From the NCBI GenBank assembly GCA_963747735.1, contig CAVVGE010000001.1:434001-498000 (forward strand): 64,000 bases of DNA, in the 5' to 3' direction. How positions within the stretch are numbered: the first letter of the stretch is position 1; the number at the start of each line of letters is the position of its first letter. Made by a program: the position numbers and the translations under genes. This DNA is from AP-15 sp963747735 (GTDB lineage Bacteria > Pseudomonadota > Alphaproteobacteria > ATCC43930 > CGMCC-115725). Of the stretch, positions 9,482-18,231 are shown piece by piece. A model generated the notes under the pieces. The model was not told where the DNA came from. It searched no databases and worked only from the letters and a program-made list of their open reading frames with translations.

Positions 9482-10668
9482 CAGAACACCTCGGCAGGGT
9501 CGGCGGCGATGACGCGCCGCACCGCGAGCACGGCCGAGATCAGGCACATGCCGAGGGTCAGCACAAAGCTCAAAACGGCGATCTTGAGGGTCATATATAG
9601 GGGCAGCAGCGCGATGTTGGCGACAATGTGGAACAGCACGATAGCCACCACGCAAGCCGGCACCCAGCCGAGGACCGCGCTCAACCCGGCCTGCTCCAGC
9701 ACCACCCGAACCAGGTAACGAGTGCGGTAGCCCATCGCTTTCATCGTCGCGTATTGCGGCATTTGCTCGGAAAGGTCGGTAAAAATGATCTGGTACGAGA
9801 TCAGCATGCCGACGATAAACCCGACCAGCGTTCCCATCGCAAAGATCGGCCCGGCCGAGGACACGTCGGCCTGAAACTTGCGCTCGAGCTCGAGCAATTG
9901 CGCCTTGGTCAGCACCGCGATCCGCGCCGGCAGCGACGCCGCGAGCGCCTGCTGAACAAGGGCGAGATCGCTGCCGGGCCGCAGCTTGAGGACACCGAGC
10001 TCGATTTCGGGCGGCCCGCCGGCCGGGTTGGGCAAAATCTGCGCGAAGGTCCGGTCGCCCACCAGGACGGTGCCGTCATTCTCGAAATCGGGGCCGAGCG
10101 CAAAGCTCCCGACAACATGCACCTTTCGCCCGTTCAGCTCGGCTTCCTTCGGATCGCGGCTCATGCCGAGAAACCGGCGCGCGCGGCGGTCGATCGCGAC
10201 CGTATCCAACCCGCTCAATTTTGCCGGGGCGATGTCGAGCTGCGGCAGCCGCAGCACCGGGTGCGCCGGATCGAAGGCCAGGACCCGCACCATCGAGCTC
10301 TTGCCGTCGAACGGGTTCTTCCAGAACACATCGTGCCAATCGGCGTAGAGCGGCCAGGCGCTTGCCACGCCGGCGGCCTGGCGCGCGGTGTCGAGATCGC
10401 CGGCGGGAAACGGCTCGCGCGTCGCAAACCGGTATTTCGCGGCACTCTGCAAAAAAAGGTCGCCGTCGAAGAGCCGGATCAGCTCGAGCGACGCGTTGAA
10501 AAAGGCGCTCTCAAAGCCGAGCTGCATCAGCATCAGCAATACGGCAAAGCCGATGCCGCCGGTCGAGCGGAAGAGGCGCGGCTTGTTGGCGACGAGGTTG
10601 CGCCAGGCGAGCGGGACAAAGCCGGCATAATGCCGGAAGCGGTGACGGCCGAGAGCGGCGATCGACAC
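9481..10668 (-). CDS. FtsX-like ABC permease (DevC family), second subunit
   Basis: This 395-residue protein shows one N-terminal membrane segment (GGIGFAVLLMLMQLGFESA, about residues 37-56), a large periplasmic domain, and three C-terminal helices (about residues 275-300, 325-350 and 360-385). Motifs such as QYATMKAMGYRTRYL and ADPAEVF at the very end are typical of DevC/MacB-type FtsX permeases. The gene is 12 bp downstream of a paralogous permease and overlaps the ATPase start, so the three form one operon and probably a heterodimeric exporter. DevC partners normally work with a HlyD-type adaptor (DevB), which is not present in this window. The substrate is unknown; in cyanobacteria the homologue exports glycolipids. 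Confidence 0.85.
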   Translation of the reverse strand: MSIAALGRHRFRHYAGFVPLAWRNLVANKPRLFRSTGGIGFAVLLMLMQLGFESAFFNASLELIRLFDGDLFLQSAAKYRFATREPFPAGDLDTARQAAGVASAWPLYADWHDVFWKNPFDGKSSMVRVLAFDPAHPVLRLPQLDIAPAKLSGLDTVAIDRRARRFLGMSRDPKEAELNGRKVHVVGSFALGPDFENDGTVLVGDRTFAQILPNPAGGPPEIELGVLKLRPGSDLALVQQALAASLPARIAVLTKAQLLELERKFQADVSSAGPIFAMGTLVGFIVGMLISYQIIFTDLSEQMPQYATMKAMGYRTRYLVRVVLEQAGLSAVLGWVPACVVAIVLFHIVANIALLPLYMTLKIAVLSFVLTLGMCLISAVLAVRRVIAADPAEVF

Positions 10669-10680
10669 CGGTCCCGCCGC

Positions 10681-11868
10681 TCAAAAGATGTCCGCGGGGT
10701 CGGCGCGGCGCAGCCCCCCCATCGACAACAGCGCCGAAAACCCGGCCATAAAGAGGGTCGCGACAAAGACGGCGCCGATCCGCGCCCCGGTCATCGTCAC
10801 CGGCAGCAGCGTCTCCTCGCGGATCACCGAATAAACTCCCGCCGCGGCAAGGAGTGCCGGGACAAATCCGGCCAGCACGATCAGCAGCGACATCACGACC
10901 ACGGTAGCGCTGAAAAAGCGGTCGCGATAGCCGACCGCCTTCAAGGTGGCGAATTGCGGCAATTGCCGGCTGACCTGGGTCGCCAAGACCTGGTAGACGA
11001 CCATGATGCCGACGACAAACGCCACCAAGAGGCCAGACCCGAACAAGAGGCCGACCGAGGTGCGCGTTGTCCAATACGCGGTTTCCTGGCGTTCGAGCTG
11101 CGCACGGGTAAACACCTGAATATCGCTGCCGAGGGCCTGCCGCAAGGCGCCGGCGGCCGCCGCAGCATCGGCCCCGGGCTTTAGCCGGACCACCCCGAGA
11201 TTGACCTGGTCGAGGCTGCGATAGGGGAACAGCCGGACAAAGCCCGGCTCGCTGACCAGGATCACGCCGAGCCCCATAAACCCGGTCCCCAGCACATAAT
11301 CGCCGCCGATCGTCATGATCCGGCCGTCGATCGTGACGATGCGCCCGGTCGTCAGCCGGCCGAACATCGGCCGTGTCGCGGTATCGACCAGCACCGTGTC
11401 CGGCCGTTCGAGCACGGCCGCTTGGCGGTTGATGCCGTCGACCGCAAAGATGCGCGAACGCGGGTCGAAGCCGATGACGAAGACATCGGGCGCCTTGCCG
11501 TCTTCGCCGCTGCGCCATTTGGCCTGGCCGAAATAGAGCGCCGCCGCCGCGGCCACCTGCGGCACGGTGCGCGCCCGGTCGAGCGCGCTGCGCGAAAACT
11601 GGCCGGGCTGGGCCTGGTATTCGTAGCCGGTGGAGGCAATCAGCAAATCGAAATTGAGCTTGTCGTAGAGCAGCATGCCGCCCTGCGGCACGGCGATAAA
11701 AAAGCCGAGCTGGACAAAAACCAGCAGAATCGCCATGAACACGCCGGCCACCGCCAGGGCCGTGCGCCCTTTGTCGTAGCTCAGGATGCGCCAAGCAAGC
11801 GCCGCGCTCACCGGCCGCCGAGCCTCGAAACGCAAGGGTGCCGGGCGGCGATTGGCGATGCGCGGCAC
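10681..11868 (-). CDS. FtsX-like ABC permease (DevC family), first subunit
   Basis: This 395-residue protein has the same length and architecture as its neighbour: helix near residues 33-55 (LAVAGVFMAILLVFVQLGFF), a periplasmic domain, and three helices after residue 275. It ends RRADPADIF, parallel to ADPAEVF of the second subunit. QFATLKAVGYRDRFF matches the coupling region of the family. The start is a GTG at 11868. Its position first in the operon, followed by a permease and an ATPase, suggests an obligate heteromeric transporter. It is divergent from the DUF3108 gene, and the 108-bp gap should hold both promoters. Confidence 0.85.
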   Translation of the reverse strand: MPRIANRRPAPLRFEARRPVSAALAWRILSYDKGRTALAVAGVFMAILLVFVQLGFFIAVPQGGMLLYDKLNFDLLIASTGYEYQAQPGQFSRSALDRARTVPQVAAAAALYFGQAKWRSGEDGKAPDVFVIGFDPRSRIFAVDGINRQAAVLERPDTVLVDTATRPMFGRLTTGRIVTIDGRIMTIGGDYVLGTGFMGLGVILVSEPGFVRLFPYRSLDQVNLGVVRLKPGADAAAAAGALRQALGSDIQVFTRAQLERQETAYWTTRTSVGLLFGSGLLVAFVVGIMVVYQVLATQVSRQLPQFATLKAVGYRDRFFSATVVVMSLLIVLAGFVPALLAAAGVYSVIREETLLPVTMTGARIGAVFVATLFMAGFSALLSMGGLRRADPADIF

Positions 11869-11976
11869 GCCGTCCGCGCGATATTATGGACCAGGTCCCT
11901 CGGCACGGCGTGCGTTTCCTCCCGCCTCAATTTCGACCCTCGCAGCCACTATGGTTCAATCAGCGCATCACCAACA

Positions 11977-12813
11977 ATGGCGACGAAGATGAGCTTTGCG
12001 CGTTTCGCCCTGCTCTTGGCGATCGCCCTCGCCTTGCCGGCCACGCCCGCCACGATTGCCGCGGCAGATGTGGCACCCGATCGTGTTCAGCTGCGAATCG
12101 AGCTTTACGGCTTTGCCGGGTTTCATGTGCTGACCGACCGCACCACGCTCGACACTTCGGACGACCGCTATTCGATCGCGACGGATCTCGACACCCGCGG
12201 CATCGCCAGCGTGTTTGTCGATTTGAACAGCCATTCGACGGTGCAGGGGCGGATCGCGGCGAACGCGGCCTATCCCGAAGCCTATCGCGGCGAGGTGCGC
12301 CGCAACGGCGTCGATCGGCGCTATCGGATCGACTACCGGGCGGACGGTCCGGTCGCGAGCGAGCTGGCGCCGCCGGCGGCGCAATGGCGCAGCCAGGGCG
12401 AGCCTGCCGAGCTGCGCGGCACCGTCGATCAGCTGACCGCCTATTTCCTGCTCGAGCGCCAGCTCGCCCGCACCGGAAGCTGCAGCCTGACCGTCCCGGT
12501 GTTCGACGGGCACGGGCGATACGATCTGCGCTTTTTCGATGCCGCCGAGCAAGCCGCGCCGCGCGGCCCGGCAAAAAGCTTTGCCGGCCCGACCCATGTC
12601 TGCGTAGCGGTGCGCAAGGATGTTCCCGGCGTCGTCGCCAACACGGACCAGGCCGAAGGCACCTATCGCAGCGGCCGGGTGTGGTACGCCCGGCTCGGGC
12701 CGCAGGGTCGCATGATCCCGGTTCAGATGGAGTTCGATACCGAATTCGGCATCGTCCGCGGCTATCTCGCCGAGGTGAAAGGCCACGGCATCGATCGCCG
12801 ATTTATGGAATAG
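11977..12813 (+). CDS. DUF3108-like secreted protein
   Basis: This 278-residue protein begins with a signal peptide (MSFARFALLLAIALAL follows MATK; cleavage near AAADVAP). The mature part reads LRIELYGFAGFHVLT, DDRYSIATDLDTRGIASVF and QGRIAANAAYPEAYRGEV, the beta-rich layout of DUF3108 proteins. Their function is unproven, but they are secreted or envelope-associated. Two cysteines (GSCSLTV and HVCVAV) could form a disulfide. Another ATG lies four codons later at 11989. It is convergent with hpnR, 4 bp apart, and divergent from the exporter operon, so an envelope role shared with the exporter is possible but unproved. Confidence 0.7.
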   Translation: MATKMSFARFALLLAIALALPATPATIAAADVAPDRVQLRIELYGFAGFHVLTDRTTLDTSDDRYSIATDLDTRGIASVFVDLNSHSTVQGRIAANAAYPEAYRGEVRRNGVDRRYRIDYRADGPVASELAPPAAQWRSQGEPAELRGTVDQLTAYFLLERQLARTGSCSLTVPVFDGHGRYDLRFFDAAEQAAPRGPAKSFAGPTHVCVAVRKDVPGVVANTDQAEGTYRSGRVWYARLGPQGRMIPVQMEFDTEFGIVRGYLAEVKGHGIDRRFME

Positions 12814-12817
12814 GGGC

Positions 12818-14366
12818 CTATAGCGTCGTCCCCATCCGCGTCTCATCGACAAAACTCTCCGTGGCGGCATCGATCGCGCGCCCTTTGCGGCCGCGCGGCG
12901 GGTGGATATAGAGCGCGGCCCGCGCCGGCGCCGGCTGGGCCGCGGCAGGCTTCGGCAATGCCATCTCGTATTCGACCGGCCGCATATGGTCGGCGACGAG
13001 GTACTCGGGCCGGAACACGCGTTCGAGATTGAACAGGCTGCCGAGGAAATTGGTCTGGCCATGCGCCAAACGGCCGGCCACGACCCCGGCGGTCTTCAGC
13101 AGGCGGCGCCAGCCCATATGCTTGCGATAAAGCGCCTGCTGCGTCGTCACCAGCTCTCCGTAGAACTCGGCGAGCGGCAATTTGGTCGGCAATACAGCGT
13201 GCTGGATGTCGAAGAGCCGATAGTCGCGGCTGGTGACGCGGGAACCGTCGCCGACCCAGCTTTCGGTGCCGGGATAGGGCGTGTTGACGCTGATATTGAC
13301 GACTTCGGGCAGCTCCAGCGCCCATTCGCGCAAGACCCGGAAGCGGTCGTGGTCCCATTCGGGGTCGGCGATCAGGTTGATCAGCACATAGATGCCCAAG
13401 GAGCGGGCGAATTCGAGCGCCTCGAAATTCTTGTCGAGGGTGACCCGCTTGCGAAATTTCTGCAGCCCTTCCTCGTCGATCGCCTCGATGCCGAGAAACA
13501 TGTATTCGAGGCCGAGCTTCTTCCAAAAGCGGAAGACTTCTTTGTTGCGCAAGCAATACGTCGCCGCGGGTTTCGAGGTAGTATTTCTTCTTGATGCCGG
13601 CGCGGGCGATCGCCTCGCCGATCGCCATCCCGTGCCGCTCCTGCAAAAACGCAACGTCATCGACGATAAAGACGCCGGGCTCGCGGATCGAGCGCAAATC
13701 CTCGACCGCCCGCTCCGGGGTGATCAGCCGATAGCTGCGCCCGTAAAAGGTCCACGCGCTGCAAAACGAGCAATCCCAGGGGCAGCCGCGCGAGAACTCG
13801 ATCGTGGCGCACGGGTCGAGCGTGCCGAGAAAATATTTGCGGCGATGGCGCAGGAGATCGCGCGCCGGCATCAGATCATCGAGCGAATGGACAAAGCCGG
13901 GCGGCGGCCCCTCGCCGTCTGCGGTCACCGCACCCGGCACCGTGATCGGGTCGTTGCCGGCTTCGACCGCCGCCAGCAATAGCGGCATCGCCGCCTCGCC
14001 CTCGCCCTTTAGCACGCAATCGACCGCCCCTTCGCCATGGGCGATGATCGAGGGCGCGGTGAAGGACGCGCTGTGCCCGCCGACACAGATAAAGATCCGC
14101 GGAAAGCGGGCCTTTGTCTCCTTGGCGAGATCGACGATCTCGGGAACGTGCGGCAGATAGTTGCAGGAGAACGCGACGACGTCCGGCCGCCAGCGCTCGA
14201 CCATGCGGTGATAGGCGGCGTGGTCCTCGACCTGCAAATCGATCAGCTGGACCTGATGGCCGGCCTGGCGCGCCGCCTGGGCCACCAGCTCGAGACCGAT
14301 CGGCTCGAGCCGCAGAAAGATTTTGGAGTAATGGAGGACACCGGGAAACACGCCGAGGAGCCGCAC
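12818..14366 (-). CDS. hpnR: hopanoid C-3 methylase HpnR (B12-binding radical SAM), one frameshift
   Basis: HpnR methylates the A ring of hopanoids at C-3 using SAM and cobalamin. The N-terminal B12-binding domain (about residues 1-140) contains LEPIGLELVAQAARQAGH and ICVGGHSASF. The radical SAM core has RGCPWDCSFCSAWTFYGRSY (CxxxCxxC), and FIVDDVAFLQERHGMAIG follows. After YYLETRGDVLL the frame shifts near 13552 (one extra base) and continues LGLEYMFLGIEAIDEEGL, KRVTLDKNFEALEFARSLG, VNTPYPGTESW and KHMGW to the stop at 12818. The combined length of about 516 residues is normal for HpnR. No other hopanoid genes are in this window. Confidence 0.88.
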
Positions 14367-14470
14367 AGCAATTCCCCTCTCGCCATCATCGGCCGCCGTT
14401 CGTGGCCGGACGCGACAACCAAGCGCGCCCCGGCTATCGTGTCAACCGCCACCCGCTGCGAGTAGCCGAG

Positions 14471-15244
14471 ATGACCGAGGATTGGACCAAGCTCGCCGCC
14501 GATCTGGAGCGCCTCTTAAGATTGCGCTCGATCCCGTTCGGCATGAAATTGTTCGAGCACCGCGAGGAGATGGAGGCGATCGCGCGGATTCGCCGGCCAA
14601 AAGCGGTGCATACGCTCGACCAGATCGTGGCCCAGGCGGCGCGCCTCGGCTGGACCGTGGGGCTCACCGCTGAGGATTTGGTCGGCGCGCAGTGCCGTGC
14701 CGTCGTTGGGCTCGGCCGCGCCAAGGACGAGGAGTGGCGCTCGGGCCGCCACATGGCGGGTGTCTGGTACAGCACCCCGGAAGATGCCGGCGCGCACCAG
14801 AGGGCGATGGAATGCGTGCCCGATGGCCGCTACGAGGCGCTTGCCGTCTCGCCGCTCGCCGGCGGCCGGCTCGACCCGCCCGACATCGCGCTCTTCTACG
14901 CAACGCCGGGGGCGATGATCTATTTTATCAACGGCCTCCAATGGGCGGGCTACAAGCGCTTCGACTGGAGTGTCGTCGGCGAGTCGGCCTGCGCCGATTC
15001 CTGGGGCCGCGCGCTCAAGAACCGCGAGCCGAGCCTCTCGATCCCGTGCTTTGCCGAGCGCCGCTACGGCGGCGTGCTCGACGACGAGATGCTGATGGCA
15101 TTGCCGCCCGACAATCTGCCCAAGGCCATCGCTGGGATGGAGGCGTTGGCCAAAAACGGGCTGCGCTACCCGTTCCCGCAATACGGCATCCAGCAGGACG
15201 CCCGCGCCGGCCTCGCCGTCAGCTACCCCGGCCGCGGCGGCTAA
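14471..15244 (+). CDS. DUF169-family protein
   Basis: This 257-residue soluble protein starts at ATG 14471. It shows LRLRSIPFGMKLFEHREEM, LVGAQCRAVVGLGR, GVWYSTPEDA and ESACADSWGRALKNREPSLS, the pattern of DUF169, which is found in bacteria and archaea next to redox and corrinoid genes. Conserved cysteines (AQC, SAC, IPC) might bind metal. The biochemical role is unknown. It is divergent from hpnR across a 104-bp gap, and its 3' end overlaps that of anmK by about 26 bp on the opposite strand. Confidence 0.8.
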   Translation: MTEDWTKLAADLERLLRLRSIPFGMKLFEHREEMEAIARIRRPKAVHTLDQIVAQAARLGWTVGLTAEDLVGAQCRAVVGLGRAKDEEWRSGRHMAGVWYSTPEDAGAHQRAMECVPDGRYEALAVSPLAGGRLDPPDIALFYATPGAMIYFINGLQWAGYKRFDWSVVGESACADSWGRALKNREPSLSIPCFAERRYGGVLDDEMLMALPPDNLPKAIAGMEALAKNGLRYPFPQYGIQQDARAGLAVSYPGRGG

Positions 15245-16348
15245 AGAGGCGCCCGCCGCAAACCGGGTGCGGCGCCCCGGTGGTCGAGGGCAGGCTCAGC
15301 GGCAGGCCCTTGAGCGAGCGCACCGCGAGATAGGCAAAGGCCTGCGCTTCGAGCGCGTCGCCGTCCCAGCCGACGGCTTCGACCGGCCGCACCGGTGTGG
15401 CCAGAACGCGGGCGAGCGCCGCCATCAGCGCCGGGTTGCGCCGCCCACCGCCGCAAACGAGCCATTCGCGCACCGGCGTCGGAAAATGGCGGCGCGCCGC
15501 CGCGATCGCCGCCGCGGTCATTTCGGTCAGGGTCGCGGCCCCGTCTTCGAGCGAGAGGCCAAGGCGGGCGCGCACTCGCGGAAATCGTCGCGATCCAATG
15601 ATTTCGGTGGCGGGCGGTCGAAATACGGCAGCGCTCAGAAACCGCGCGACATGCGTCCTCGGAGGCGCGCCCGGCGGCGGCGAGCCGGCCGTCGAAATCG
15701 GCCGGCGCGCCAGTATGGCGATATGACCCAATCGTCGATCGGCGCGTTGCCGGGGCCGGTATCGAAGGCGAGGATGCGACCGCCCTCGCCGATCCAGGTG
15801 ACATTGGCGACCCCGCCGATATTGAGCACCGCGACCGGCTTCGGGCAACGTGCTATGGCGAGCGCCTCGTGGTAGAGCGGGGCGAGCGGCGCGCCCTCGC
15901 CGCCGGCGGCGATATCGGCCGAGCGGAAATCGGCGACCACATCGATGCCGAGCCGGGCGGCGAGTGCCGCCCCATCGCCCAATTGCCAGCTTCGCCGCTC
16001 GGCCGGGCGGTGCAGGATCGTGTGGCCGTGAAAGCCGACGATATCGACGGCGGTCCCCGAATGGCGCGCGCGAAACTCTTCGACCGCCTCGGCGTGCAGC
16101 CGGGTCAGCTCGGCCTCGACCGCCGCGACCGGCCCCGTCCCGCCCAGCACCGAGCGCAGCCGCTCGCGGAAGGCCGCCGGATAGGGCACGGTCAGCGCCG
16201 GGCCCGGCACCACCCGCTCGATCCCGTCGGTCTCGACCATCGCGACATCGATGCCGTCGAGCGAGGTGCCGCTCATCAGCCCCAGCGCGGCGCGCAGATT
16301 TGTGCTAGTGGACAGCACTTGGCCAATCGAACCCATAAACCCCGTCAT
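15219..16348 (-). CDS. anmK: anhydro-N-acetylmuramic acid kinase, several frameshifts
   Basis: AnmK phosphorylates and opens 1,6-anhydro-MurNAc in peptidoglycan recycling. Clean N-terminal text is ALGLMSGTSLDGIDVAMVET, VGFHGHTILHR, NIGGVANVTWIG and FDTGPGNAPIDDWV. From about 15745 downward the frame changes at least four times, giving DFDGRLAAAG, then DRPPPKSLDRDDFREC, then GLSLEDGAATLTEMT, WLVCGGGRRNPALM and PVEAVGWDGDALEAQAFAYL. All family blocks are present in order and length is right, so this is more likely sequence error than decay, though the density of indels is the highest in the window. The start is uncertain (16348 or 16336). It is divergent from tyrS, the usual alphaproteobacterial arrangement. 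Confidence 0.85.
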
Positions 16349-16415
16349 ACCGGCGGAGGCCGGTATCCATGGTCGGGGTGGATCTCGGCCCGCGCCGGGA
16401 TGACGAGAACGGGAT
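16341..16415. repeat. REP-like palindromes between anmK and tyrS
   Basis: The hairpin ATACCGGC (16347-16354) with GCCGGTAT (16359-16366) is perfect over 8 bp. It is followed by a second palindrome of the CTCGGC/GCCGGGA type ending in GATGACGAGAACGGG. The same two-hairpin unit recurs at 45.3 kb. It occupies the shared upstream region of the two divergent genes. Confidence 0.7.
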
Positions 16416-16450
16416 CGAGCGCCCGGTGTCTATCGCTATACGAGCCCGCC

Positions 16451-17720
16451 ATGTCGACCACCCGCTCCGCTTTTCTGAGACCGCGACCGCCCGCGGCTAT
16501 GTTCACCAATGCACCGACGCCGACGCGCTCGACCGGCGCTTCGATGACGGGACCGTCACCGCTTATGTCGGCTATGACTGCACCGCCGACAGTCTGCACG
16601 TCGGCAGCCTGGTGTCGATCATGCTGCTGCGCCTGCTGCAAAAATGCGGGCATCGCCCGATCGTGCTGATGGGCGGCGGGACGACGCGGATCGGCGACCC
16701 GTCCGGCAAGGACGAGGCGCGGCAACTGCTCAGCGATGCCGAGATCGCCCGCAACATGGCCGGCATCCGCGCGGTCTTCGCCAGGTTTCTCGATTTCGGC
16801 GAGCGGCCCTCGCGAAAGCGGGGGCCGCCGGTGCGGTCATGGTCAACAATGCCGATTGGCTCGACGGCCTCCATTATCTGCCGCTCCTGCGCGATGTCGG
16901 GCGGCATTTCTCGGTCAACCGGATGCTGACCCAGGACAGCGTCCGCATGCGCCTCGAACGCGACCAGCCATTGAGCTTTCTCGAATTCAACTATCCGATC
17001 CTGCAAGCCTACGACTTTGTCGAGCTGGCAAGGCGTTTTGGCTGCGAATTGCAGATCGGCGGCTCGGACCAGTGGGGCAATATCGTCGGCGGGGTCGAGC
17101 TCGGCCGCCGGATGGACGGCCGCACCTTGTTCGGCCTGACCACCCCGCTGATCGCCACCGCCTCGGGCGCCAAGATGGGCAAGACCGCGCAGGGCGCCGT
17201 CTGGCTCAACGCCGAAAAGCTCCCGCCCTATGATTACTGGCAATTCTGGCGCAACACCGAGGATGCCGATGTCGGCCGCTTTCTGCGGTTGTTCACCGAA
17301 TTGCCGCTGGACGAGATCGCCCGCCTCGAAGCTCTCGAAGGCGGCGAGATCAACGAGGCGAAAAAGGTGCTGGCGACCGAGGCGACGGCACTCGCGCATA
17401 GCCGCGCCGCAGCCGATGCGGCGGCCGAAACCGCGCGCGCGGTTTTCGAAGACGGCGGCAGCGGCGGCGGCCTGCCGCAAACCGCGGTGCCGCGCGCGGC
17501 GCTGGAGCACGGCATCGGCGTGGTCGAATTGCTCGCCCGCGCCGGTCTCGCCGCCTCGAACGGCGAGGCGCGGCGGCTGATCCGCGGCGGCGGCGCCCGC
17601 ATCAACGACGCGGTCATCGCCGACGAGGCGCGCATCGTCACCCTCGCCGATCTGGGTGCCGAGGATGCCGTCAAGCTCAGCGCCGGCCGCAAGCGCCACG
17701 CGCTGATCCGCCCCGCTTGA
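16451..17720 (+). CDS. tyrS: tyrosyl-tRNA synthetase, two frameshifts
   Basis: TyrS charges tRNA-Tyr and is essential. The start ATG 16451 gives MSTTRSAFLR. The frame then changes to ARGYVHQCTDADALDRRF, YVGYDCTADSLHVGSLVSIM (HIGH region reads HVGS) and MGGGTTRIGDPSGKDEAR. Near 16805 it changes again to AGAAGAVMVNNADWLDGL, LEFNYPILQAYDFVEL, GSDQWGNIVGGVELGRR and GAKMGKTAQGAVWLN (KMSKS-type loop as KMGKT). The C-terminal S4 domain (residues about 355-420; GVVELLARAGLAASNGEARR) is complete. The span equals 423 codons plus one base, so two compensating-sized indels are likely sequencing errors in an essential gene. Confidence 0.92.
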
Positions 17721-17808
17721 TCCTCAGAGCACGCCGTCCGAGCTGCACCGATCTTACCGATGAATGTCGAGCGGACGCTTCGAAAATTGAACCTCAAGAT
17801 TGCTTTTC

Positions 17809-18140
17809 ATAGTCGTCATGCTCGCGAAAGCGGGCACCCAGCGCCTGCCCCCCTGTTCCAGCCAGGGGCAGGCTCTGGCACGAACAGGGGGCCACGGACG
17901 CCGCGGATTGTTCCCTCGGTCCCTGCTTTTGAGTGTGTGAAAAAATCGGGACGGGAGAGGAAATCGGCAGACTCTCGATCTCGCTTTCCCGTGGGCCTTC
18001 AGCCCACGGACCCGATCCGTGGGAGAAGCCGGGAGCTACGTCTGCAACGCTCAAAATCTTCAATCGGTTGCAACTGCGCGCAAGCAAATCGGGCACTTTG
18101 CTTGCGGAAGGATGGACCCCGGCTTCCGCCGGGGAAGCGA
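17809..18140. repeat. cluster of palindromic repeats in the tyrS-glnE spacer
   Basis: The 511-bp spacer 17721-18231 contains no credible gene. It holds a palindrome at 17843-17873 (GCCTGCCCC.CTG against CAGGGGCAGGC), a perfect 8-bp hairpin CCGTGGGC/GCCCACGG at 17989-18009, and a REP-type hairpin CCCCGGC-TTCC-GCCGGGG at 18117-18134. All are of the kind dispersed in this window. The first could also terminate tyrS. Confidence 0.65.
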
Positions 18141-18231
18141 ACAGAACGGCGCCAACGGGATTCCTTGACACGCTCTTTCGCGGGAAGACGAGGAATTTCG
18201 GCAATGGCGGTTTTTGATCCGCCCCGCTCCG

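Noticed and set aside
8030..9655. A 541-residue ATPase extending to 8030
   Set aside because: After the cNMP domain the text becomes Arg-rich noise crossing the lepA remnant and hicB; the family C-terminus is found in another frame ending at 8386.
9628..11184. 518-codon open frame antisense to the two FtsX permeases
   Set aside because: Arg/His/Gly-rich shadow text with no domain; the minus-strand permeases are clear.
17721..18231. CRISPR-like or RNA-gene content in the repeat-rich spacer
   Set aside because: The palindromes are single, dissimilar and irregularly spaced; no repeat-spacer unit and no tRNA or rRNA fold was seen.
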